Positions 18,131 through 25,982 of a stretch of DNA of 64,000 bases are shown here, piece after piece. The stretch is taken from contig JAESPR010000058.1 in NCBI GenBank assembly GCA_016765685.1, positions 5,425-69,424 of the forward strand. The letters run 5' to 3'. The position numbers and the translations under genes are program-made. The stretch's first letter is position 1, and each line of letters starts with the position of its first letter. This DNA comes from Colwellia sp. (GTDB lineage Bacteria; Pseudomonadota; Gammaproteobacteria; Enterobacterales; Alteromonadaceae). Under the pieces are notes generated by a model. That model worked only from the letters and a program-made list of their open reading frames with translations. It made no database searches and was not told where the DNA came from.

Positions 18131-21100
18131 ATGTTAAACAAACTTATTGACTGGTCTGTCACTAACCGATTATTGGTGATTATCGCCTTAATCGCGTTAA
18201 CTGCGTCAGCCTTTTTTATTATTCCAAAATTAAATTTGGACGCTTTTCCCGATGTAACTAATGTGCAAGTTGCCATTAATACCGAAGCACCAGGACTTGC
18301 TGCAGAAGAAGTAGAACAACTGATCACCTTTCCTATTGAAGCGGTGATGTATGCCCTGCCTGATGTGGAAGAAGTACGCTCTATTTCTAAAACCGGTTTA
18401 TCTGGCATTACTGTGGTTTTTAAAGAAGGCACTGACATTTATTTTGCCCGCCAACTGGTTTTTGAACGGTTGCAATCAGCAAAAGAAATGATCCCTGAAG
18501 GCGTTGGTACACCTGAAATTGGCCCTAATACTTCAGGTTTAGGTCAAGTCTATCAATACTTATTACTTGCTGATGAAGACTCAGGCTACGATACGATGTC
18601 GCTACGCAGTTTAAACGACTGGGTGGTAAAACTGTTATTAATGCCGGTTGACGGTGTTACCGATGTTTTAGCCTTTGGCGGTAACGTCAAACAATACCAA
18701 GTCAATGTGAATCCTTCGCGTTTATTAGCGTATCAATTAACGCAAGAAGATGTTGCTAATGCACTAGAAAACAACAACAGCAATGCTGGCGGCTGGTATA
18801 TGGACAGAGGTCAAGAGCAATTAGTGATTCGCGGCGTTGGCTGGTTAAATTCAGGCGAAGACGGTTTAAAAGAGTTGGCTCAAATTCCCTTAAAAACCAT
18901 TAACGGCACTGTCGTGCACTTGTCTGATGTGGCTAAAGTAGAATTTGGCAGCGAAATTCGCCAAGGTGCGGTTACCATGACCAAACGCACTTTTGATGAA
19001 AATGGCAATGCTAACGGCAGCCAATTCTTAGGTGAAGTGGTTTCTGGTATTGTCTTAAAACGCATGGGATCAAATACTAAAGTGACTATTGATGGCATAA
19101 AAAGCCGCATCCCGTTAATTCAACAAGCACTACCAAAAGGCGTAACCTTTGAGGCAATTTATGATCAAGCCGACTTAATTGAAAAAGCAGTTAATACCGT
19201 TGCTACGGCATTAATTCAAGCCTTTGTTTTTATTGTTATTGTTTTAATATTATTTCTACTTAATGTGCGTGCGGTGTTATTGGTTTTGATCTCAATTCCA
19301 CTGTCGGTTGGTATGGCGCTTGCGGTTATGTCTTTTAACGGTTTGTCTGCCAACTTAATGTCGTTAGGGGGTCTTGCTGTTGCCATTGGTATGATGGTTG
19401 ATGGCGCTGTGGTGATGATGGAAAATATCTTTAAGCACCTTTCTAACCATAAAGACCAACCTGATCGCCAACCCGAAGATGGTCATGATTTTACGGCGCA
19501 AAACGAGGCTATCCCCCCCGAAATGTCAGTGAGTTTACGTATTCAAATTGCCGCTCGTGAAGTCGCTAAACCGGTATTTTTTGCGGTCAGCATTATTATG
19601 GTGGTATTCGCACCTTTATTTACCTTAGAAGGCGTTGAAGGTAAATTATTCCAACCAATGGCGGTCAGCATTATGATTGCCATGGCCGCCTCTTTGCTGG
19701 TCGCCCTAATTGTCGTACCTGCTTTGGCAAGTTTCTTTTTTCAAAAAGGCCTTTCTTCTAGTAGCGGATCAGGTAACCAAAAAACACGTACTAGCCCGCT
19801 AGTAACAGTATTAGAAAAAGCTTATCGCAGCACATTAAGTCGCGCAATGAACGCTAAATCTGTGGTGTTAATTGGCGCAGGGGCGTTATTAGTTGGGGCA
19901 TTATTGTTAGTACCACAACTGGGCACTGAGTTTGTACCTGAACTTGAAGAAGGCACCATTAACTTGCGTGTGACGATGGCACCTTCAACAAGTTTAGCCA
20001 CCGCAATCAGTGTTGCCCCTAAACTGGAAAAAATTATTTTACAATTTCCAGAAGTCACTTATGCACTGAGCCGAATTGGTCGTGCCGAAATTGGTGGTGA
20101 TCCAGAGCCGGTTAGTAATATCGAAATATATATCGGTTTAAAAGATCATAACCAGTGGACTAGCGCACAAACCCGTCAAGAATTGCAAGGTTTAATGGAA
20201 GAAAAGCTAGAGCAATTCCCAGGGTTACTACTAAACTTCTCCCAACCTATTGCCACGCGGGTTGATGAACTGCTATCTGGCGTGAAAGCGCAATTAGCCA
20301 TCAAGCTTTTTGGCCCAGAACTTGACGTATTAGCTAGCCAAGGTCAAGCTATTGTTAAAGCAATACAAGGCGTTGAAGGTGCTCGTGATGTCGCAATGGA
20401 GCAAATTGCCGGTGAATCGCAATTAGTGATCAAACCTAATCGTCGCCAGCTATCTCGTTATGGGTTATCGGTGGGTGATGTCATGGCGCTAGTACGTGAC
20501 GGTATTGGCGGTCGCGAATCAGGTCAAGTGATTAATGGTAACGAGCGCTACGATATTTATTTGCGCCTTGCGAAAGAGTTTCGCGAAGACACCCAAGCCA
20601 TTGCTGATTTACGTTTGCAAGCGCCTACTGGTGCATGGGTACGCTTAGGTGACGTGGCTAGTATTGCTATTGAGTCAGGGCCACCCCAAGTGCGCCGTGA
20701 TGATGTGCAGCGCCGTGTGGTGATTCAAGCTAACGTGCAAGGGCGCGATATGGGATCGGTAGTACAAGATATTCGCCAAGCTATTAACGATAAAGTTGAT
20801 TTACCAACCGGCTATTCTATTGATATTGGTGGACAATTTGAAAACCAACAACGGGCTCAGCAACGCCTCGCGATAGTGGTGCCTTTATCTGTCGCCATGA
20901 TTGCCCTGCTGCTTTATTTTGCTTTTAATAGTGTCGGTCAAGCGGCGCTTATTTTAATTAATTTGCCATTAGCCATGATCGGCGGCATTGTTGCCTTATA
21001 TGTCAGTGGCCAGTATTTATCCGTACCTAGCTCTATTGGTTTTATTACGTTGTTTGGTGTCGCTGTGCTCAATGGTGTGGTGATGGTAGAGTCTATCAAT

Positions 21101-21382
21101 TTACGCATTAAAAACGGTAAAATAACCGGTGCAGAAAATATTGAAGAAGCCGTGTTTGAAGGCGCAATATCACGCTTACGGCCAGTATTAATGACCGCAA
21201 TAACCTCGGCATTAGGTTTAATACCGATGATTTTATCAAGCGGTGTTGGCTCTGAAATACAGCGACCACTGGCAACGGTTATTGTTGGCGGTTTAGTGAC
21301 CGCTATTTTCTTAACTTTGTTTGTATTACCTGTACTCTATGCACGATTTTCAAAAGGGAAAATAGCAGATATGCAAAGATAA
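18131..21382 (+). CDS. czcA: CzcA-type heavy-metal RND efflux pump
   Basis: A 1083-residue inner-membrane proton/metal antiporter of the HME-RND family. Twelve TM helices are expected, with TM1 near residues 13-33 and two large periplasmic loops. Typical sequences are NLDAFPDVTNVQV, GLSGITVVFKEGTD and GPNTSGLGQVYQY. The TM4 proton-relay region reads AIGMMVDGAVVMMEN: the DG and E are present, but the first Asp of the classic CzcA DFG motif is Ala. Metal specificity (Zn/Co/Cd versus others) therefore cannot be fixed from the name. GGAGA precedes the ATG; a terminator follows at 21425. Confidence 0.93.
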   Translation: MLNKLIDWSVTNRLLVIIALIALTASAFFIIPKLNLDAFPDVTNVQVAINTEAPGLAAEEVEQLITFPIEAVMYALPDVEEVRSISKTGLSGITVVFKEGTDIYFARQLVFERLQSAKEMIPEGVGTPEIGPNTSGLGQVYQYLLLADEDSGYDTMSLRSLNDWVVKLLLMPVDGVTDVLAFGGNVKQYQVNVNPSRLLAYQLTQEDVANALENNNSNAGGWYMDRGQEQLVIRGVGWLNSGEDGLKELAQIPLKTINGTVVHLSDVAKVEFGSEIRQGAVTMTKRTFDENGNANGSQFLGEVVSGIVLKRMGSNTKVTIDGIKSRIPLIQQALPKGVTFEAIYDQADLIEKAVNTVATALIQAFVFIVIVLILFLLNVRAVLLVLISIPLSVGMALAVMSFNGLSANLMSLGGLAVAIGMMVDGAVVMMENIFKHLSNHKDQPDRQPEDGHDFTAQNEAIPPEMSVSLRIQIAAREVAKPVFFAVSIIMVVFAPLFTLEGVEGKLFQPMAVSIMIAMAASLLVALIVVPALASFFFQKGLSSSSGSGNQKTRTSPLVTVLEKAYRSTLSRAMNAKSVVLIGAGALLVGALLLVPQLGTEFVPELEEGTINLRVTMAPSTSLATAISVAPKLEKIILQFPEVTYALSRIGRAEIGGDPEPVSNIEIYIGLKDHNQWTSAQTRQELQGLMEEKLEQFPGLLLNFSQPIATRVDELLSGVKAQLAIKLFGPELDVLASQGQAIVKAIQGVEGARDVAMEQIAGESQLVIKPNRRQLSRYGLSVGDVMALVRDGIGGRESGQVINGNERYDIYLRLAKEFREDTQAIADLRLQAPTGAWVRLGDVASIAIESGPPQVRRDDVQRRVVIQANVQGRDMGSVVQDIRQAINDKVDLPTGYSIDIGGQFENQQRAQQRLAIVVPLSVAMIALLLYFAFNSVGQAALILINLPLAMIGGIVALYVSGQYLSVPSSIGFITLFGVAVLNGVVMVESINLRIKNGKITGAENIEEAVFEGAISRLRPVLMTAITSALGLIPMILSSGVGSEIQRPLATVIVGGLVTAIFLTLFVLPVLYARFSKGKIADMQR

Positions 21383-21424
21383 GTTTGCTGGCTTTAGAAT
21401 AAATATTTTATAGAAAAAAATACT

Positions 21425-21454
21425 GGGTGTTACCTGCTAGTTAACACCCTTTTT
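21425..21454 (+). terminator. Rho-independent terminator after czcCBA
   Basis: Stem GGGTGTTA (21425-21432) pairs with TAACACCC (21442-21449) across a 9-nt loop and is followed by a TTTTTATTTT run. It lies 43 nt after the czcA stop and separates the czc operon from the second mer-like operon. Confidence 0.85.
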
Positions 21455-21517
21455 ATTTTCAAAAACTGGCCTCAGATAAAACCTAAATTTAATACCTAAA
21501 TATAATAGCTAAAACAG

Positions 21518-21548
21518 TTGACCTAGAGTTAACTCTAACAGTTATGCT
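21518..21548 (+). promoter_or_regulatory. MerR-type promoter of the second mer-like operon
   Basis: A -35 TTGACC (21518-21523) and a -10 TATGCT (21543-21548) are 19 bp apart, with a perfect 14-bp palindrome TAGAGTTAACTCTA (21524-21537) in the spacer. This is the layout of MerR-activated promoters. Transcription would start near 21555, so the ATG at 21558 of the ORF track has no leader; the ATG at 21588 is the better start. The MerR gene at the operon's end (23591-23980) is the likely regulator. Confidence 0.8.
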
Positions 21549-21587
21549 ATAACTTATATGAGTTTTGTCAGCAAGGTTTTTCAGGCA

Positions 21588-22412
21588 ATGAAATTATCAA
21601 ACGCTTTTCTTTTTACCTTTTTTTTATCCTGTTGCTTAATTATTAATGAGGTGAGTGCGCACGATCCCATTTTCAGCCCCGGCCCACATGTACTTTTTAA
21701 AGACGGCATTGAACTTCACACCGAATTCACCCAAGCTGCACAAGGGAATAAAAAACAGAAACAGCAAACACTTGCGTTTAAATACGGCCTGTCGGGAGAT
21801 TGGGTCGTCGGTGTAAAGTTACCCTACCAAACCAGTGAAAACAGTGTAGAAACAAAACAAGGCATTGGCGATATTAGCGTTTCAACCAAATATCGTTTTT
21901 GGCGCAAAGATAGCTTAGCCGTTCAAGAAAGTGCTGCGGTTATCGCCAAAGTAAAACTTAATACGGGCAAAGAACAAGTCAGCTCAGACACAACCGATGC
22001 TTTATTAGGTTTGTCATACGGCTTTGAAAGTTTAACTTGGTATCGCTGGGCAAGTGTTCGTTATCGTTTTAATCAAAATCGCGATCTTGACAACCAAGCA
22101 ACTTTACAACGAGCTGACCGGTTATTTGTGGATATTGCCGGTGGTTATCGACTTAGTGTCAATGATTATCGAGATATTGATACGGTTTGGCTACTTGAGC
22201 TTAATGGTGAATATGCACAAGCTAACCGTTTTAATAATGCTGATTTAGCCAATACTGGCGGTAGTCAGTGGTTTATATCACCCGGTGTGATGTGGACATT
22301 AAGAAATTTCGCTATTAAAGCCGGTGTGCAAATTCCAGTTTACTCAAACTTAAAAGGTGCCCAAGCTGATTCAGATTATCGAGCACTATTAGAGTTTGAA
22401 TGGCATATGTAG
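21588..22412 (+). CDS. Outer-membrane beta-barrel protein of the mer-like operon
   Basis: About 274 residues: a signal peptide from the ATG at 21588 (MKLSNAFLFTFFLSCC... cleaved near EVSA), then a beta-strand-rich chain beginning HDPIFSPGPHVLFKDG with alternating aromatic strands throughout. It looks like a 12-14-strand outer-membrane channel of the transporter/MetA-pathway type. The start is shifted from 21558 because the MerR-type promoter leaves no leader there. It heads a five-gene operon with MerP-like, MerT-like, thioredoxin-like and MerR proteins. It could let metal ions or complexes cross the outer membrane; substrate unknown. Confidence 0.6.
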   Translation: MKLSNAFLFTFFLSCCLIINEVSAHDPIFSPGPHVLFKDGIELHTEFTQAAQGNKKQKQQTLAFKYGLSGDWVVGVKLPYQTSENSVETKQGIGDISVSTKYRFWRKDSLAVQESAAVIAKVKLNTGKEQVSSDTTDALLGLSYGFESLTWYRWASVRYRFNQNRDLDNQATLQRADRLFVDIAGGYRLSVNDYRDIDTVWLLELNGEYAQANRFNNADLANTGGSQWFISPGVMWTLRNFAIKAGVQIPVYSNLKGAQADSDYRALLEFEWHM

Positions 22413-22458
22413 TGATAACAACGTAGATAAAACACAACTAAAACAAGAGGAATTTATT

Positions 22459-22797
22459 GTGACTTTTTTAAAAGAAACGCTGAGAATTTTTACCCCTATC
22501 GTGTTAATGCTGGCAATATTTAGTGTTGCAGCTCAAACTACTACACAAGAATCAATCTTTGAAATTAGAGCCGACGGTTTGGCTTGCCCTTATTGCGCTT
22601 ATGGTATTGAAAAAAAACTCATGGCAATTAACGGCGTTAAACATGTCGATATCAATCTAAAACAAGGTAAAGTATTAGTCACTGGCGACGAGGATCTGAA
22701 TTTTGAGGAGCAGCAATTAAAAACCTTATTTAACGATTCGGGTTTTACTTATCGCACTATGAAAAAAGTTTTACATGCAAAACAAGATAAAAAATAG
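22459..22797 (+). CDS. MerP-like periplasmic HMA-domain protein
   Basis: About 112 residues: a signal peptide (FLKETLRIFTPIVLMLAIF, cleaved near SVAA) and one HMA domain with GLACPYCAYGIEKKL, in which CPYC replaces the usual CxxC spacer of MerP. The ORF track starts at an ATG at 22396 inside the previous gene. The GTG at 22459 has AAGAGG 8 nt upstream and yields a clean signal peptide, so it is preferred. It probably binds a soft metal in the periplasm and works with the MerT-like protein encoded next. Zn, Cd, Cu or Hg cannot be told apart from sequence. Confidence 0.75.
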   Translation: MTFLKETLRIFTPIVLMLAIFSVAAQTTTQESIFEIRADGLACPYCAYGIEKKLMAINGVKHVDINLKQGKVLVTGDEDLNFEEQQLKTLFNDSGFTYRTMKKVLHAKQDKK

Positions 22798-22814
22798 CAA
22801 CGATTATTAAAGCG

Positions 22815-23258
22815 ATGTTAACTATGCCAACTCAAGAAACAGCAATAAAAAAAACATCTTTACTCGATGATAACGACACTAAAAAAGAAACTAGCCTCAC
22901 TTGGTTGGCACTGTTTGCCACCACCGGCACCTTGGTTTGCTGTGCCATACCTATTATTTTAGTCTCGCTTGGCATGGGAGCAACTGTGGCATCTCTAGTC
23001 AGTAATCTGCCTTCTTTAGTGATATTAAGTCAGCATAAAATCATTATTTTTTCTCTTTCTGGCGCGATGTTACTATTTGCCGCTTTTATTATGTATAACC
23101 CAAATCGCAGCTGTCCTGTTGATGCTAAGTTCAGTGAACTATGTAACAAAGCGCATGTTTGGAATCGTCGCATTTTTTGGTTTTCAGTATTATTATGGCT
23201 GATTGGTTTTTTTGCCGCTTTTTTGGCACTGCCGGTACAAATATGGCTTGAAGGGTAA
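22815..23258 (+). CDS. MerT-like membrane metal transporter
   Basis: A 147-residue protein with a polar N-terminus of about 30 residues and three hydrophobic helices. The first helix holds a vicinal cysteine pair (TLVCCAIPIILVSLG), and the loop after TM2 holds two more cysteines (SCPVDAKFSELCNK). This is the cysteine layout of MerT, and RRIFWFSVLLWL parallels its third helix. The gene sits between MerP-like and thioredoxin-like genes but no second merA is present, so the fate of the imported or exported metal differs from classic mercury detoxification. Start codon uncertain (22815 or 22824). Confidence 0.7.
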   Translation: MLTMPTQETAIKKTSLLDDNDTKKETSLTWLALFATTGTLVCCAIPIILVSLGMGATVASLVSNLPSLVILSQHKIIIFSLSGAMLLFAAFIMYNPNRSCPVDAKFSELCNKAHVWNRRIFWFSVLLWLIGFFAAFLALPVQIWLEG

Positions 23259-23266
23259 TAAAACTT

Positions 23267-23578
23267 ATGACTACCAAGCTTGTTATTGAATTGTTTTCAA
23301 CTAGCTATTGCCAGCGATGTGTCTCCGCTAAACAACAGCTTCAGCAGTTGGTTGAGGAAATAAATGCCAACAATAAATCGCTGAATTTAGTTTATCGCGA
23401 AATTGATGTAGTTGAAAATATCGATTATGCCGTACAAGTAGGTGTGCTCACCACACCCAGTATCGCTATTAATTCCAGTTTGGTTTTTAGCCAAATACCT
23501 TCAATGAAAGCGCTAAAAGAAAAAATAACCGCGACGCATGTTATCGTTAAACTGCATTCAAGCAAAAATACGCCATAA
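23267..23578 (+). CDS. Thioredoxin-fold protein with CxxC
   Basis: A 103-residue cytoplasmic protein with a thioredoxin/glutaredoxin-like beginning: a beta strand (LVIELFST) followed by SYCQRCVSAKQQL, a CQRC redox or metal-binding motif, and later the cis-Pro segment TTPSIAIN. It has no signal peptide. AGGG is spaced correctly before the ATG. Its position between a MerT-like transporter and a MerR regulator suggests it accepts metal from, or reduces, the MerT-like cysteines. This role is inferred. Confidence 0.7.
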   Translation: MTTKLVIELFSTSYCQRCVSAKQQLQQLVEEINANNKSLNLVYREIDVVENIDYAVQVGVLTTPSIAINSSLVFSQIPSMKALKEKITATHVIVKLHSSKNTP

Positions 23579-23590
23579 AGAAGTATCATA

Positions 23591-23980
23591 ATGTTCAAAA
23601 TTAGTGAAGTAGTTAAGCAATGTGCTATTAGCGCCGATACCTTACGCTATTATGAAAAAATACAATTATTACCACCCATTCATCGTAATGACTCAGGCAT
23701 ACGTTTGTATAATAAACAAGATATTTCAAGTATCAGTTTTATAAAACGTGCCCAGTACATGGGTTTCAGTTTGGCTGAAATTGCTAAATTACTTGCCTTT
23801 AGAAAAGATCCCCAACACGCTAAAACTGAAGTAAGGCAACTAGCCAATGATAAATTAATCGCTATTAACGAACATTTGAGCCAATTAAAAACGTTAAAAA
23901 ATGAACTAACTTTATTAGTGAATTTATGTAATGCTGCTGACGATGGCTGCCCTATTATTAAAGGTTTAGAAATTCCTTAA
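23591..23980 (+). CDS. MerR-family metal-responsive regulator of the mer-like operon
   Basis: A 129-residue protein with the MerR winged helix (KISEVVKQCAISADTLRYYEKI), a dimerisation helix, and a C-terminal metal loop LCNAADDGCPII with Cys113 and Cys120, close to the CueR/ZntR loop. The position that is Cys in MerR/ZntR and Ser in CueR appears to be Lys (HAKTEV), so the metal class is unclear. It is the last gene of its operon and probably acts on the promoter at 21518-21548. Confidence 0.85.
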   Translation: MFKISEVVKQCAISADTLRYYEKIQLLPPIHRNDSGIRLYNKQDISSISFIKRAQYMGFSLAEIAKLLAFRKDPQHAKTEVRQLANDKLIAINEHLSQLKTLKNELTLLVNLCNAADDGCPIIKGLEIP

Positions 23981-24180
23981 ATCATAGGACATAGGAAAAA
24001 GATAAACTTGGCTTCAACTGACTTCATTCGCATTATACTTGAACCATATCTATCGGCGCTCTGATCAAGCCTTATTCTAACTAACTGCTCTGTTGAGTGG
24101 TTGCCACATCAGGCTAACTCTCTTATTTTAAGGCCTGCCAGCTTTCAACCGCATGCCAACAAAAATGGTTCAGTTGTACA

Positions 24181-24777
24181 CTAGGGTGAAATTTTACGTT
24201 TAAACCAATAATCGATGCTGACATAACGACCTGCGCCAATAAAAAATAGTGCTAATAACATGATGAAATACGTAGCAGCAAATTCGATACCGTTATTAAG
24301 AATGACAATTTTGCCACTACTGGTTAACCAATCATAATGACCATGTTGCTGTAAAAGAAAGGTAATGGCTTCTTTTTTTTCTACCGAAGCAATGACGCTT
24401 TCATTAGCAAACGGTGCATTGGCATCGGCAATAGCCTGCCAACCGTATTGACCGTGTACTGAGGTCATCGCAATAATCATAGTAAACATCATAGGAATAG
24501 CCATTAACCTAACACCAAAGCCAATCAGTAAAGCTAGCGCGCCGATTACTTCTGCCGAAATAGCTAAAATGGCCAACAGTAGCGGAAAGGGTAACCCTAA
24601 ACCCCAGTCGTCATTGCCAAACCATTCAACCGTATTTTCAAAACCTTCGATTTTAAGTGTTCCTGCCATCCAAAATATAGGCACTAAATATAAGCGTAAA
24701 AGCAATGGTGCTAAAAAATCCATTTTTTTAGTTAAATTCAGATAAAACTCACCTTGTAGTATTAATTTTTTGATCAT
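24181..24777 (-). CDS. DoxX-family membrane protein
   Basis: A 198-residue inner-membrane protein with about four hydrophobic helices. It has the DoxX start (LLLRLYLVPIFWMAGTLKI), a GLPFPLLLAILAISAEVIGALALLIG helix pair and a C-terminal helix (FIMLLALFFIGAGRYVSID). AGGAA precedes the ATG. DoxX relatives include HvfX, found with copper-binding RiPP genes, but no such genes are adjacent. It stands alone on the minus strand between the mer-like operon and msrAB. The 200-bp gap upstream of its stop (23981-24180) contains nothing I can identify. Confidence 0.75.
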   Translation of the reverse strand: MIKKLILQGEFYLNLTKKMDFLAPLLLRLYLVPIFWMAGTLKIEGFENTVEWFGNDDWGLGLPFPLLLAILAISAEVIGALALLIGFGVRLMAIPMMFTMIIAMTSVHGQYGWQAIADANAPFANESVIASVEKKEAITFLLQQHGHYDWLTSSGKIVILNNGIEFAATYFIMLLALFFIGAGRYVSIDYWFKRKISP

Positions 24778-24889
24778 TAGTATTCCTAAACTTTATATAT
24801 ATGTAACAAATGTTATTCGTAAATAATTAGCCAATTGACCTGAGCAGCTAAAGATTAATTTCGGTTATTTCAATCTTTCAATAAAATGA

Positions 24890-25396
24890 TTATGCCAACG
24901 CTGATGAAGGTAAGACCCAATCGTCTCTCGGAAAATGACAAGTATAACCATTAGGTATTCTTTGCAAATAATCTTGATGTTCGACTTCTGCTTCCCAAAA
25001 ATTACCTGCTGGCGCTAATTCAGTTACTACAGGCCCCGGCCAAAGCTTTGTGGCATTAACATCATCGATAGTTTTTAACGCTTCAGCTTTTTGTTCGTCA
25101 GAGCAATAATAGATAGCTGAGCGGTATGAAGCCCCCCTATCGTTACCTTGTTGGAGCTTTGTTGTTGGATCATGTATTTGAAAGAAAAATTCAAGTAGGT
25201 TACGAAAAGTGACCTGCTCGTTATTGAAAACTATTTCTAGTGCTTCGGCATGACTGCCATGATTACGGTAAGTTGCATTGGCAACGTCACCACCCGTGTA
25301 ACCAACTCGAGTCGAGGTGACACCAGGCATAACTCGTATCAAATGCTGCATGCCCCAGAAACAACCGCCAGCCAAAATAGTGCGTTCAATTGTCAT
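24890..25396 (-). CDS. msrA: Peptide methionine-S-sulfoxide reductase MsrA
   Basis: A 168-residue enzyme that repairs the S-epimer of methionine sulfoxide in proteins. It has the catalytic GGCFWGMQ (Cys nucleophile), [12 protein letters not shown], the HAEALEI segment, FFQIHDPT and the C-terminal [10 protein letters not shown]. Position three after FW is Gln rather than the Glu of E. coli MsrA, as in a known MsrA subgroup. Its start codon overlaps the msrB stop by 4 nt (ATGA), so the two are translationally coupled. Confidence 0.95.
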   Translation of the reverse strand: MTIERTILAGGCFWGMQHLIRVMPGVTSTRVGYTGGDVANATYRNHGSHAEALEIVFNNEQVTFRNLLEFFFQIHDPTTKLQQGNDRGASYRSAIYYCSDEQKAEALKTIDDVNATKLWPGPVVTELAPAGNFWEAEVEHQDYLQRIPNGYTCHFPRDDWVLPSSALA

Positions 25397-25845
25397 TTTG
25401 TTATATCCTCTACGGTATTAATATAGTCGCCATAACCTTGGTTGACCATTTCATTTTGATGAATGAAACGCAAAGAGGCTGAATTAATGCAGTAACGTAG
25501 CCCACCGCTATTGCTTGGTCCATCAGTAAATACGTGTCCTAAATGACTATCACCATGACTCGAACGTACCTCAGTGCGAGCCATACTGTGACTAACATCC
25601 TTTAATTCTCGTACATTTTTAGGCGCTATCGGTTTAGTAAAACTTGGCCAACCACAGCCAGATTCATATTTATCAGAGGAAGCAAAAAGCGGCTCGCCTG
25701 AAACAATATCTACATAGATGCCCGGCAGCGTGGTATTAAGATGCTCACCGCTACCCGGGTGCTCAGTACCATTTTTCTGTGTTACTCGATATTGTTCTTT
25801 TGTTAGTGCTGCAATGGCCTCGGTAGACTTTTGATATAGGGTCAT
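25393..25845 (-). CDS. msrB: Peptide methionine-R-sulfoxide reductase MsrB (zinc-less type)
   Basis: About 150 residues, acting on the R-epimer of methionine sulfoxide. It shows the SGCGWPSF motif, [13 protein letters not shown] and the catalytic Cys in [11 protein letters not shown]. The two CxxC pairs that bind structural zinc in E. coli MsrB are absent ([13 protein letters not shown] replaces the first). The ATG at 25845 sits 7 nt after GGAG and is preferred over the GTG one codon upstream. First gene of the msrBA operon. Confidence 0.93.
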   Translation of the reverse strand: MTLYQKSTEAIAALTKEQYRVTQKNGTEHPGSGEHLNTTLPGIYVDIVSGEPLFASSDKYESGCGWPSFTKPIAPKNVRELKDVSHSMARTEVRSSHGDSHLGHVFTDGPSNSGGLRYCINSASLRFIHQNEMVNQGYGDYINTVEDITK

Positions 25846-25982
25846 CACTTTTCTCCTATCTTGTTGTGCTAGCTTGTTTTAGCTAATATTAGGTTGATTT
25901 ACTATGATTTATACTTGCGTAAACAGGAATAATAATGTTAAAAGTACTTTATTCGCTTTCATAATAAACTCCGCTTTATTGT

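Noticed and set aside
21518-21548. SoxR box
   Set aside because: The GTTAAC core resembles SoxR sites, but the flanks differ and the operon encodes its own metal-type MerR protein without SoxR iron-sulphur cysteines.
23981-24180. Possible small RNA or tRNA in the gap before doxX
   Set aside because: No cloverleaf, clear hairpin-terminator or promoter pair was found.
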